A stretch of 16,142 nucleotides of DNA from Cytophagales bacterium (GCA_025360395.1 JANYCH010000002.1:1-16142), one strand, 5' to 3'. Shown: positions 1 to 8,117, counted from the first letter of the stretch. Notes: generated by a model from the sequence alone, not told the origin. A program made the numbers and translations.

Positions 1-68
1 TACATAACCGGTTTCAAACTAAACACGTTAAACTTGGGAATGTGGCTTTTCTTTTGAAAATTTGTTTC

Positions 69-596
69 ATGATTAGTAAAAGTATTTTCGGTCTGAATTG
101 TTTTCTCCTGTTATTGGCTAACTTCCTTACCGGTTGTGGAGTATATTCTTTCACTGGAACATCCATATCACCCGACATTAAAACCATTTCGATTCAAAAT
201 TATACTAATGAAACCGGATTAGGTCCCAGTAGGCTGAGTCAGAATTTTACAGAAAAACTTAAAGAGTATTTCCTGCAAAATTCAAATTTGAAACTTGTTA
301 AATCAGATGGTGACATTCAAATCAATGGAAATATTACAGGTTACATTTTGGCTCCTGTCGGAGCACAACAAACCACATCTCAATTTCAGACTGGACAAGC
401 CAGCAGGTTAACTATTTCGGTAAAAACCAGCTTTCAAAATGCTGTTGATGAAACTCAGAATTACGACAAAACATTTTCATTCTACAGCGATTTTTCAACA
501 GGCACAAACTTATCATCTGTAGAAAGTCAGAAAGTAGATGAAATTACAGACCAAATTGTATTGGATATTTTTAATGCCTCAGTAGCTAATTGGTAA
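69..596 (+). CDS. lptE: LptE family LPS-assembly lipoprotein
   Basis: Likely outer-membrane lipoprotein that plugs the LptD barrel and helps insert LPS at the cell surface. The N-terminus is a lipoprotein signal peptide: a short basic stretch, a hydrophobic run at residues 6-19, and a lipobox LTGC at 20-23 with Cys23 as the lipidated residue. The mature part opens GVYSFTGTSI and has the Bacteroidota LptE pattern of a small alpha/beta fold (IKTISIQNY, then a 'LSQNFTEKLKEYFLQ' helix, then a 'GDIQINGNITGY' strand). I chose the ATG at 69 (175 residues) over an in-frame GTG at 42, because the ATG gives a standard-length signal peptide and the GTG adds nine extra residues. It is followed 4 nt later by the TPR gene and then secG, an arrangement I recognise from Bacteroidota. 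The 68 nt before it show no recognisable gene end. Confidence 0.88.
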   Translation: MISKSIFGLNCFLLLLANFLTGCGVYSFTGTSISPDIKTISIQNYTNETGLGPSRLSQNFTEKLKEYFLQNSNLKLVKSDGDIQINGNITGYILAPVGAQQTTSQFQTGQASRLTISVKTSFQNAVDETQNYDKTFSFYSDFSTGTNLSSVESQKVDEITDQIVLDIFNASVANW

Positions 597-600
597 TATT

Positions 601-1443
601 ATGGATAAAGGAACTTTTGAAAAAATTTTAAATACTCCATCAGATATTTCTGGCGAAGAAGCTATACTTCTTGAAGAGTTAGTACAGGAATTTCCATATT
701 GTCAAATGGCCCATCTTTTAATAGCCAATGAAAGCTATCAAAAAAAATCTATGCATTACCCAAAGAAGCTGAAAAGAGCTTCAACTTATGTGTTGGACAG
801 GACTGTTTTACATTCGTTATTAAATCCAAAAGAAACTACTTCAAAGAACATTGATGTAAATCATGAAATAACTGAAAATAATAAAGTAGAAAATAATTCT
901 CCAGAAATAAATCTAGCCAATCAGGCAAATATTGAACTCCTGAATGAGTTAGAAACTAATATAAAGGATTTAAAAATTAAAAAAGAAGGATTAGTAAAAA
1001 ATACTGTAGCGGAGCAAAATCATTTACGCATTACGCATGTTTTTTCAAAGATTATCATTGCCGACTCAAAACCTGAATCAAGATTAGGAGAAGAATTAAC
1101 AAATAATAACGAGAATTTAGATCTATTAATAAATTACCTGCACTTTAAGGATAGAGGAACAGTTAATCCCAATGAACAGATCAAAATTATTGATATGTTC
1201 ATTAAAGCTCAGCCTAGGATAAATCCCAGAACAAACCCCGGTTTAATTGAACCAGAAATTGTAGATTTATCTATGCCAAGTTCTGAATTAAAGCTTGAAC
1301 TTATTACAGAAAATTTCGCTCTGATTTTAACCAAACAGAACAAAATAGAAAAAGCAATTGAAGTATATAAGAAACTCATGTTGAAATATCCGGACAAAAG
1401 TGCTTACTTTGCGGCTAAATTGAACGAATTAGAAACCAGATAA
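601..1443 (+). CDS. Conserved TPR-containing protein of unknown function
   Basis: A 280-residue protein with no signal peptide or membrane segment, so probably cytoplasmic. Residues about 20-75 are helical ('LEELVQEFPYCQMAHLLIA' and following), a pattern found in a family of Bacteroidota proteins often encoded next to lptE/secG. Residues about 85-130 are rich in Asn, Lys and Glu and look like a linker. Residues 230-280 form one clear tetratricopeptide unit (ENFALILTKQNKIEKAIEVY, then 'YPDKSAYFAAKL'), preceded by a conserved 'FIKAQPRI' segment. TPRs bind proteins, but no partner is evident from the sequence. The gene begins 4 nt after lptE, and its TAA overlaps the secG ATG by one base (TAATG), suggesting translational coupling and possibly a role tied to export or the envelope. 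That role is inference; no function is established that I can name. Confidence 0.8.
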   Translation: MDKGTFEKILNTPSDISGEEAILLEELVQEFPYCQMAHLLIANESYQKKSMHYPKKLKRASTYVLDRTVLHSLLNPKETTSKNIDVNHEITENNKVENNSPEINLANQANIELLNELETNIKDLKIKKEGLVKNTVAEQNHLRITHVFSKIIIADSKPESRLGEELTNNNENLDLLINYLHFKDRGTVNPNEQIKIIDMFIKAQPRINPRTNPGLIEPEIVDLSMPSSELKLELITENFALILTKQNKIEKAIEVYKKLMLKYPDKSAYFAAKLNELETR

Positions 1444-1784
1444 TGTTTACAGCAGTTTTAGTCCTTATTATTATCCTCGCAGTTTTATTAATTCTTGCGG
1501 TACTTATACAAAATTCAAAAGGGGGATTAAGCTCCACTATGGGTTCCGCATCAAGCCAGTTAATCGGGGTAAAACGAACTACGGATCTTTTAGAAAAAGT
1601 TACCTGGGGCCTTGCCATTTCTATTATGATACTTTGCCTTGTATCTAACTTTGTACTTGAAAGGCCAACGGATGGAGTTGAAGAAGAAGTTAGTACTGTT
1701 AATATGGAAAAAGCGCAAGAAAATGCTGGAACAGGCTCTAATCCACAACCAGCCGCTTCGCCTTCAGCAGATTCATCTAAATAA
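1443..1784 (+). CDS. secG: Preprotein translocase subunit SecG
   Basis: Small accessory subunit of the SecYEG inner-membrane channel, which assists SecA-driven export. The 113-residue protein has the SecG layout: a hydrophobic segment at residues 2-22, the diagnostic cytoplasmic loop 'IQNSKGGLSSTMG' at 22-34, a second hydrophobic segment at about 52-70, and a polar C-terminal tail rich in Ser, Ala, Pro and Glu. The start ATG shares one base with the stop of the upstream TPR gene. The stop codon at 1782-1784 directly abuts the stop codon of the convergent gene at 1785, leaving no intergenic space. I see no hairpin terminator here. Confidence 0.93.
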   Translation: MFTAVLVLIIILAVLLILAVLIQNSKGGLSSTMGSASSQLIGVKRTTDLLEKVTWGLAISIMILCLVSNFVLERPTDGVEEEVSTVNMEKAQENAGTGSNPQPAASPSADSSK

Positions 1785-3107
1785 TCAGCTTTCCGTTTTT
1801 CTTTTCACTCCTTTATATCTTATTATCAGCAAGGATATTAGATAAAAAGGCATAATTGGTATTTTGTATCTCACTAAAGTACCAAAATTGGCTGTTGATA
1901 TTCCAATAGCAAAAGCAAAAGTAATGCTAAAAACGAGGGACGCAGCTACTATTGGATTTTCAGATATAATACTCAAGATTCTTTTAAATTTTATTTTCCA
2001 TAATGTAACTATAGTGAGGAATAGAAAAAAGAAACTTTCAAGAGCTGAAAGCATCATTACAACATTTTTTGATTCCCATATATAAGGCCTGAATAAGGTT
2101 ACATTAACTGCAGCAGGAAATTTCTTTAGCATACCCATTGGAGTATAATCAACTTCGCCTAAACTATATCCCGAACCTTTATCTGTCTTGCTTACATAGG
2201 TAAGCCAGTCAGAAGTATTTTTTGCAGTGGTCGAAATATTGTCGATACTATATTTTTCATCTTCTTTGGAAATATAGTCTGCTGCTAAATATCCAAAAAG
2301 CATTCCAACCCCTATCATCAAAGGTCTGAGTAACAACCTTGTTACTCGAGACTTAATCTTTTGATTATAAAAAATAAACAGCCAAAGTAATGCCGCAGGA
2401 ACAAAACATAGTATAATGTATATTTTAACTGTTTTAATAACCAAAAAACTTAGAAAAAGTATAATATAAGTTCTTTTAGATGCTTTTTTTTCTATAAAAA
2501 TAGTATAGAAAGAACTAAAAAAAAGCCCTAGACTGCCAAATGTAAGTGAATCTTTTAATAATCCAGATCCCCAAAATATAACTGATGGCAATAAGAAACA
2601 AGACAATAATATATTTTTTCGTAGGGTAGGATATAGTTTATTAAACGTGAGGAACATGTTCCAAACGCCAACAAAACTTATTAGAGCAAACATCATTGCG
2701 ATTGCTGAATAAGAATTAAAACAAAATAATCCCAAAAAGCCAGCAACTCTTATAACAAAATAAGAACCTTCATCACAAAAGAATAAAAGATGACTCATAT
2801 AAGATATGTATTCACTGTTTATTTCACAATTCTTAGTAAAAATCAAGTAAAGTCCAGCCATCGGATCTTGAAGAAAAGCATTCCAAACAACGGTACTGCC
2901 ATTATAATAATATCCGAATGTGTCTCCTCCTTTGTAATAAAACTGGTAAACAAGACCTAATGCAACTGCCCCAAATAACTTGAGTGATAGCGCAGGAATA
3001 AAATACTTTCTGGTTAAATTATTTGTAACCTTATTTCTGATTGAATAGGCCACAAAAAAAATTAACATTAGAAAAAGAGGACCAACTAACAGATCTTTTA
3101 ACTCCAT
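1785..3107 (-). CDS. Uncharacterised polytopic membrane protein, GT-C-like layout
   Basis: A 440-residue integral membrane protein with roughly ten hydrophobic segments (for example 7-22, 36-54, 120-150, 165-180, 186-205, 212-245, 258-277, 350-370, 386-404 and 416-430). After the second segment a loop carries 'GGDTFGYYYNG' (Asp62), an acidic motif placed as in GT-C glycosyltransferases. Further conserved-looking motifs are 'FWGSGLLKDS' (179-187), a soluble stretch at about 278-345 containing 'LFRPYIWES', and 'NFGTLVRYKIPIMPF' near the C-terminus (407-421). This resembles Bacteroidota membrane proteins sometimes annotated as glycosyltransferase family 39 or EpsG-like, but I cannot assign a substrate. 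It is the last gene of the long minus-strand run. Its ATG abuts the recO stop with zero gap, and its own stop abuts that of secG. A lipid-linked sugar transferase or polymerase acting on surface glycans is a reasonable but unproven guess. Confidence 0.72.
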   Translation of the reverse strand: MELKDLLVGPLFLMLIFFVAYSIRNKVTNNLTRKYFIPALSLKLFGAVALGLVYQFYYKGGDTFGYYYNGSTVVWNAFLQDPMAGLYLIFTKNCEINSEYISYMSHLLFFCDEGSYFVIRVAGFLGLFCFNSYSAIAMMFALISFVGVWNMFLTFNKLYPTLRKNILLSCFLLPSVIFWGSGLLKDSLTFGSLGLFFSSFYTIFIEKKASKRTYIILFLSFLVIKTVKIYIILCFVPAALLWLFIFYNQKIKSRVTRLLLRPLMIGVGMLFGYLAADYISKEDEKYSIDNISTTAKNTSDWLTYVSKTDKGSGYSLGEVDYTPMGMLKKFPAAVNVTLFRPYIWESKNVVMMLSALESFFFLFLTIVTLWKIKFKRILSIISENPIVAASLVFSITFAFAIGISTANFGTLVRYKIPIMPFYLISLLIIRYKGVKRKTES

Positions 3108-3770
3108 TTATACAAAAATATCTTCCAAAACTTCTAAAGACTTAAGTTTTGCAAGGCCAATATTCATTTCAAGAAACTGTAATATATACTTTATAATTAT
3201 AAGACGTTCTGTTTTATTAATGGGTAAGGAAAAATAATGATCAGCATTTGAGAGTTCAATTAATGCTTCATGAATCTTATCGCTATGGCCATATGTATTT
3301 TGATTAATAAATTCATTGTCTTTCATAGAGAAGCCTAATAAATGAATATATTTTACTAAAAAATATAAATGTAAATCGTGAAAATCGTCATTTTTAAAAA
3401 GCAAAACTATGCTCTCCAGCAATGCAAACAATTCAAGATCCTGCTCTTTTTCCCTGCAAGTTTTAAGTATCAATTCAGCTATAAAGAAAGATATAGCATA
3501 CTTTTTAATATCTGGAGTTATACCCACCGGGCTGGATACCAAATTAATATTTGTAGCTCTTAAAATACCTTTTTTTTCTTTGTAATTAACTGAAAACTCT
3601 ATAATTGACAAAGGTTGAAAATAAATTTGGCCTGTAACAGATTTGGCCTTGCCAATCCCGCTTACCATTATAGACATTAAACCAAATTCACAGGTATATA
3701 AATTACATATTAAGGAAGTTTCTTTAAACTTAAATGAATCTAATACTACAGCCTTTACCAATTGAACCAT
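3108..3770 (-). CDS. recO: DNA repair protein RecO
   Basis: Recombination mediator that, with RecR, loads RecA onto SSB-coated single-stranded DNA in the RecFOR pathway. The N-terminus has the RecO OB-fold signature: 'KAVVLDSFKFKETSLICNLYT' like beta strands followed by 'EFGLMSIMVSGIGKAKS'. The rest is helical, as expected for the C-terminal domain. There is no CxxC zinc-finger pair. The length of 220 residues is near the family norm. I chose the ATG at 3770, which overlaps the porZ stop by one base (TGATG); a TTG one codon upstream is also possible. It lies between porZ and the membrane protein in the minus-strand run. RecO next to a PorZ-type propeller protein is, to my knowledge, a recurrent Bacteroidota pairing. 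Confidence 0.88.
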   Translation of the reverse strand: MVQLVKAVVLDSFKFKETSLICNLYTCEFGLMSIMVSGIGKAKSVTGQIYFQPLSIIEFSVNYKEKKGILRATNINLVSSPVGITPDIKKYAISFFIAELILKTCREKEQDLELFALLESIVLLFKNDDFHDLHLYFLVKYIHLLGFSMKDNEFINQNTYGHSDKIHEALIELSNADHYFSLPINKTERLIIIKYILQFLEMNIGLAKLKSLEVLEDIFV

Positions 3771-6139
3771 CAATCCAATATAGCAATTTTTGTAAGAAGA
3801 TGTTCTGATCCATCTTCCTTTGAACTATAGATTAAATATATACCTGATTGGGGCCTATGACCATTATAATCTTTAACGTTCCAAGTAAAACGGGATCCTT
3901 CAGCTTTATTTTCATAAACCAGATTTCCTGCAATATCTGTCACTTTTACTATAGCCATATTTACTAATCCATCCACGGTGAAATAACCAGAAAACTCTCT
4001 TTTAATCGGATTTGGATAGGCTTTAATATTCTGATTTGCTTCAGTTCCCTGGACCGAAAAACCATTAAAAGAAAATACACCATCATCAGTTGCAACAAAT
4101 ACTTCTCCGGTACTTTTGTTTACTTTAACATCATTTACAGTTCTATTTATTAATGGACTATTCGTTTCATTAAATTTATTAATAATCTTAGTTCCATCTG
4201 GACTAACCAATATAAGCCCTTCACCATTAGTAGAAATCCATTTTCTGTTGCTGCCATCAAAATCTATAGCTGTTACATTTATTCCTTTTAAAAGCGGCTG
4301 GTTATTGATGATAGGAGTTGTTGCTTTTATTTGTTTCATTTGAAAAACCTCTTCCGGGTCAGGGAAAAAACATATTCCATTATCTGTTCCAATCCAAATT
4401 GCTCCATCTAAATCCTGGGCAATACAGTTAACCTGTTTACCGCAAATTTCGCTAAACTTGTCTTTTTCGTATTTTAAATACCTTGGTAGATAATACTTGT
4501 CTTCGTTATAAACAAACAATCCAACAAATGAAGAAGGGTCTACACTGTAATATCTGCTCGCCATCCATTTATTTCCATTTCGGTCTATAAATATTCTATG
4601 CAAAAAGTAAGATGCTGTAGATAGATAAGAATATTGATAACTCCCCCATTTATCGATACCTGAAAATTTTACACTATCCCATTTACCATCTAACCCATAT
4701 TTGTATATACCAGCCTTTCCAACAATGGGGTCTGGGGTATTTAGTACCCATAAAACTCCGTTTTTATCCACATTAACATCTGGCACCCTATTGGAACTGG
4801 GACCTAATGAATCTCCTTTAAAATCCAAGGTATATTTTAAAGGAACCCCAGGTGTAAAATGATTCATTACTTTAAATTTATTAGTATTTAAATCCCATTC
4901 CATTAGACCGTTTCCATATGAAGCTATATATAATTTGTTAGAAATGCTGTTATAAACTGCAGATGATAAGTCGAGGGCATAAGGGACATTCTGTAAATCC
5001 CAATTATAATTTTTCCATTCTCCTTTGTCCAAAACAGAAAATCCTTTGTTTCTGAAAATGCTTCCATAATATTCATAATTATAACCTCCTGTTAATATCA
5101 TCATCTTATCTAAGTATGGATATAAATGATAAGCATAATTAGAATAAGGACCATTAGTTTTTATGATTTCTAAATCATCGCCCTTTAATTTGCAAAGCCC
5201 TTTGTTATGATCAGCTATCCAAACTTGATTATAATTATCAATCGCAATATCATATGCAACTGCATTTTTAGAAATGGTAGTATAATTATTTGAATTATAA
5301 TATATTAAAGAATAATCTTGTAAAAAATACAACTTATTACCCACCGTTTTGAGTCCGTTAAAATTTTTCTGTGGATTGGTGTTAACTGTGCCGATTAACA
5401 AGGGATCGTTTATAAAGTTTCCATCTTCATATATGCAGATTTTAGTTTTAGAAGCAGCATAGACTCTATTTTCTATGGAGGCTATGTAGAGAAAAGGGTC
5501 TGTGAAATTCAGGCTTTGGGTTTCTAATTGTTTCCAATTGCGGTAGTCTAGTTTGTTTACATTGTCAGAAACTGCAGAAACCAACAACCCTTTATTAGTG
5601 GCAAGAAAAATGCTATCATTTAAAATTGTACAGGATGAAACAATTGTGGAGGAATTGTTAGCATTGAAATTTTTAAATACATCTTGAACCTCTCCTTTCC
5701 TGAGATTGTAAACTACTAAACCGAAGTCTGTGGAGATGTAAACATTATCACCTGAAAGGTAAAGGTCATTTATAGTTTTACTTCCTGTTGTATTAGAATT
5801 GAAGATATCATAAAATGGTATTATCACCGTCCCAACTAAAATATCTATCATGGAATTTTCGTACGCAATTATAGTTGCTCCAGTTTTTTTATTATGCGCG
5901 ATTTTGCTTATAGAAGAACCTGAAAATCCCTTAATTTTAGAATTGTAATCAATACTATTATTATTTATATTATATGAAAAAAATGTTTGTGGGCCGCCTG
6001 TAAAAACCCGATCTCCATTTATTGCAAGTGTTTGACATGTTTTATTAGGAAGATGGCTTTTCCATCGAGAAAAATCCTGACCAAATGTGTTTGTACAAAT
6101 TAGTAAAAAGCAAAAACAGATAAAAGAAATATATTTCAT
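3770..6139 (-). CDS. porZ: PorZ-like T9SS attachment-complex beta-propeller protein
   Basis: Predicted exported component of the type IX secretion system. In Porphyromonas, PorZ belongs to the surface attachment complex (PorU, PorV, PorQ, PorZ) and binds anionic LPS. The 789-residue protein starts with a classical signal peptide (residues 1-20, no lipobox Cys). About 670 residues of beta-rich repeats follow, with propeller-type units such as 'GDNVYISTDFGLVVYNL', 'LFVYNEDKYYLP' and 'DGAIWIGTDNGICFF' (two-component-regulator propeller repeats). The last 85 residues (705-789) are a T9SS C-terminal domain: 'YPNP' at 708-711, 'VKVTDIAGNLVYE', 'SGIYLIYS' and a terminal 'LLTKIAILD'. The length is close to that of Porphyromonas PorZ. 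The stop overlaps the recO start by one base; yraN lies 14 nt upstream. The alternative is another propeller protein with a T9SS sorting domain, but the N-terminal pattern and the recO neighbour favour PorZ. Confidence 0.8.
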   Translation of the reverse strand: MKYISFICFCFLLICTNTFGQDFSRWKSHLPNKTCQTLAINGDRVFTGGPQTFFSYNINNNSIDYNSKIKGFSGSSISKIAHNKKTGATIIAYENSMIDILVGTVIIPFYDIFNSNTTGSKTINDLYLSGDNVYISTDFGLVVYNLRKGEVQDVFKNFNANNSSTIVSSCTILNDSIFLATNKGLLVSAVSDNVNKLDYRNWKQLETQSLNFTDPFLYIASIENRVYAASKTKICIYEDGNFINDPLLIGTVNTNPQKNFNGLKTVGNKLYFLQDYSLIYYNSNNYTTISKNAVAYDIAIDNYNQVWIADHNKGLCKLKGDDLEIIKTNGPYSNYAYHLYPYLDKMMILTGGYNYEYYGSIFRNKGFSVLDKGEWKNYNWDLQNVPYALDLSSAVYNSISNKLYIASYGNGLMEWDLNTNKFKVMNHFTPGVPLKYTLDFKGDSLGPSSNRVPDVNVDKNGVLWVLNTPDPIVGKAGIYKYGLDGKWDSVKFSGIDKWGSYQYSYLSTASYFLHRIFIDRNGNKWMASRYYSVDPSSFVGLFVYNEDKYYLPRYLKYEKDKFSEICGKQVNCIAQDLDGAIWIGTDNGICFFPDPEEVFQMKQIKATTPIINNQPLLKGINVTAIDFDGSNRKWISTNGEGLILVSPDGTKIINKFNETNSPLINRTVNDVKVNKSTGEVFVATDDGVFSFNGFSVQGTEANQNIKAYPNPIKREFSGYFTVDGLVNMAIVKVTDIAGNLVYENKAEGSRFTWNVKDYNGHRPQSGIYLIYSSKEDGSEHLLTKIAILD

Positions 6140-6153
6140 ATTTTTTAAACTAC

Positions 6154-6522
6154 TTAGAAAGAATCGACAAAATGCTCAATTGAAATCACACCATTTGTAT
6201 TAACGATTGAAACAATATCGAATCGTATATCGTTAAGCCAGTTTTTTTCAAAAATATAGTTTTCAGCTGCCCTTTTTATTCTTTTTTGTTTTCTGATGCT
6301 GACAAATGTTTCAGGTTGTCCAAATAGCAGGTTTGAGCGCAATTTAACCTCAATAAATATCAATATACTTTCACTTATTGCTATAAGGTCAATTTCAGCC
6401 CTTTTGAATCGATAATTAAATTGTAGTATTTCAAAACCCAGTTCCTGTAAAAAACCTGCTGCAAGGATTTCGCCTTTCTTACCTATATCGGTCGTTTTAT
6501 AATTGTACTGTCCTTTGTTCAA
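6154..6522 (-). CDS. YraN/UPF0102 family endonuclease-like protein
   Basis: A small 122-residue protein with the restriction-endonuclease-like fold of the UPF0102 (YraN) family, whose cellular role is poorly defined. Visible family motifs are 'GKKGEILAAGFLQELGFEIL' (14-33, with Glu18), 'AEIDLIA' (Glu43, Asp45; the more common form is GEIDLIA) and 'IFIEVKLRS' (Glu58, Lys60). Together these form the E-(x)n-ExD-(x)n-ExK nuclease core. No ATG lies between the upstream in-frame stop and the conserved region. The first plausible start is TTG at 6522, so the gene overlaps the 3' end of scoA by 26 nt. The porZ start follows 14 nt after its stop. An ATT at 6537 is a less likely alternative start. Confidence 0.85.
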   Translation of the reverse strand: MNKGQYNYKTTDIGKKGEILAAGFLQELGFEILQFNYRFKRAEIDLIAISESILIFIEVKLRSNLLFGQPETFVSIRKQKRIKRAAENYIFEKNWLNDIRFDIVSIVNTNGVISIEHFVDSF

Positions 6523-7189
6523 TTCGCTTTTCGTAATCTTTACCTACAAATATCCTTTGAACAAATATTCCGGGTGTAACAATACTATTCGGATCTAATT
6601 CAGTTGAATCAACCATTTCTTCAACTTCTGCAATTGTAATTTTTCCTGCCATTGCCATCATTGGATTAAAATTTCTGGCTGTTCCCTTGTATATTAAGTT
6701 TCCATATTTGTCCCCTTTCCAGGCTTTGATCAAAGAAAAATCAGCTCTTAGCCAATTTTCTAACAAATAATTTTTGCCTTCAAATTTTCTTATTTCTTTT
6801 CCATTTGCCACTTCAGTCCCAACTCCGGCCGGAGTAAAAAAAGCCGGAATTCCCGCACCTCCGGCCCTTATCCTTTCTGCCAGTGTACCTTGGGGTATCA
6901 ATTCTACTTCAAGTTCGTTATGGATCAATTGTCGTTCAAACTCTTCATTTTCACCTACATAAGATGATATCATTTTTCTAATTTGCTTATTTTTCAATAA
7001 AATTCCTAAGCCAAAATCATTAACTCCTGCATTATTTGAAATACAAATAAGTTGAGAAACTTTTTTCAAATAAAGTTCTGTGATACAATTTTCAGGTATC
7101 CCACATAAACCAAAACCGCCAACCATAATTGTAGCAGAATCCTTAATGTCGAACAAAGCGCCAGCAGCATTTTTAAAAACTTTATCCAT
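6497..7189 (-). CDS. scoA: 3-oxoacid CoA-transferase subunit A
   Basis: Alpha subunit of a succinyl-CoA:3-ketoacid (acetoacetate) CoA-transferase, used in ketone-body and short-chain acyl-CoA metabolism in the cytoplasm. The 230-residue protein has the class I CoA-transferase subunit A pattern: 'DKVFKNAAGALFDIKDSATI', the glycine-rich 'GGFGLCGIPENCI' at 24-36, 'SNNAGVNDFGLGILL', 'LIPQGTLAERIRAGGAGIPA', 'NFNPMMAMAG' and a C-terminal 'DYEKRIEQRTV'. The length matches the A subunit alone. The catalytic glutamate of this enzyme class sits in subunit B, which is not encoded in this window. The upstream gene ribF ends 3 nt before the ATG, and the downstream yraN start overlaps this gene's end by 26 nt. 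Confidence 0.92.
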   Translation of the reverse strand: MDKVFKNAAGALFDIKDSATIMVGGFGLCGIPENCITELYLKKVSQLICISNNAGVNDFGLGILLKNKQIRKMISSYVGENEEFERQLIHNELEVELIPQGTLAERIRAGGAGIPAFFTPAGVGTEVANGKEIRKFEGKNYLLENWLRADFSLIKAWKGDKYGNLIYKGTARNFNPMMAMAGKITIAEVEEMVDSTELDPNSIVTPGIFVQRIFVGKDYEKRIEQRTVQL

Positions 7190-7192
7190 ATA

Positions 7193-8116
7193 TTAATTAA
7201 GAATTTTTAGTGCTGTTTCTCTATCTTTAATCAATTGAAGTTTCAAATCTTCCAAAGATGTGAATTTCATTTCTACCCTAATAAATTCCACAAATTGAAT
7301 TGAAATAGGTTGTCCATATATGTCTTTGTTAAAATCAAAAACATGGACTTCAATCGAAAGATCATTACCAGATATCGTGGGCCTATATCCTATATTCATC
7401 ATGCCTTGCAGTTCCATCCCTTCTATCCGTGTTCTGACAGCATACACACCTATTCCTGGCAGTAATTTTTCCTGGAAATCCAGCTGAATGTTTGCAGTAG
7501 GAAAACCAATAGTTCTTCCAAGTTTCTTTCCTTCTATTACTTTGCCATTTATGGTATAATTTCTTCCTAATAAGGCATTTGCTTCAGAAATTTTCCCTTC
7601 CAATAAATAAGATTTAATCTTAGAAGAACTTATTCCAATTTTTTCCACCTCCCTCTGAGGTATTTCTTCCAGAATAAGATTGTATTTCAAATTATGCTCC
7701 TGCAAATAATCTAACCCACCTGCCCTATCTTTTCCAAACCGGTGATCATAACCTAATATAACCTTTTTTGCATTAACTCCCTCAATCAATATTTTTTCTA
7801 TAAATTCATGAGCTCTCATCTCTCCCATTTGCACATCAAAAGGTAAAATAAGTAAGTAGCTAATACCAATATTTTGTAAAAGGTTGGTTTTTTCTTGAAT
7901 GCTGGTTAGAAATTTTAGATTGGCCGATCCGGGATCCAATACGTGTCGTGGATGGGGCCAAAAAGTGATAACTACGCTTTCGAATCCATTTGATTCCTGA
8001 TCAACTAAGGATTCCAATACATGCTTATGACCCAAATGAACTCCGTCAAAGTTACCAATAGTCACAATTGTGTTGTTAAGAACCGGAAATTCAAGAAGTG
8101 AATGATAAACCTTCAT
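7193..8116 (-). CDS. ribF: Bifunctional riboflavin kinase / FAD synthetase
   Basis: Converts riboflavin to FMN and then FAD using ATP. The N-terminal FMN adenylyltransferase domain carries the nucleotidyltransferase signature 'GNFDGVHLGH' at 21-30, 'WPHPRHVL' at 53-60, 'GYDHRFGKDRAG' at 122-133 and 'ISSSKIK' at 162-168. The C-terminal flavokinase domain has 'GKVIEGKKLGRTIGFPTANI' at 191-210, with the PTAN motif, and 'IEVHVFDF' at 255-262, with the expected catalytic Glu256. The length of 307 residues is typical. The start is an ATG only 1 nt after the truB stop, and scoA begins 3 nt after this gene ends. The truB-ribF pairing is widespread in bacteria. Confidence 0.95.
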   Translation of the reverse strand: MKVYHSLLEFPVLNNTIVTIGNFDGVHLGHKHVLESLVDQESNGFESVVITFWPHPRHVLDPGSANLKFLTSIQEKTNLLQNIGISYLLILPFDVQMGEMRAHEFIEKILIEGVNAKKVILGYDHRFGKDRAGGLDYLQEHNLKYNLILEEIPQREVEKIGISSSKIKSYLLEGKISEANALLGRNYTINGKVIEGKKLGRTIGFPTANIQLDFQEKLLPGIGVYAVRTRIEGMELQGMMNIGYRPTISGNDLSIEVHVFDFNKDIYGQPISIQFVEFIRVEMKFTSLEDLKLQLIKDRETALKILN

Positions 8117-8117
8117 T

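Noticed and set aside
1..68. Possible 3' end of an upstream gene or an N-terminally longer LptE
   Set aside because: Frame 1 gives 18 codons ending at a TGA at 55-57, with no recognisable protein tail. The in-frame GTG at 42 would only lengthen the signal peptide, so neither is called.
1639..1845. 68-codon plus-strand frame overlapping secG and the convergent gene
   Set aside because: It is out of frame within a clear secG and crosses into the opposite-strand gene; no recognisable product.
3771..3773. TTG start for recO one codon before the ATG
   Set aside because: The ATG at 3770 directly follows and overlaps the porZ stop as TGATG, a standard coupling arrangement, so TTG is not needed.
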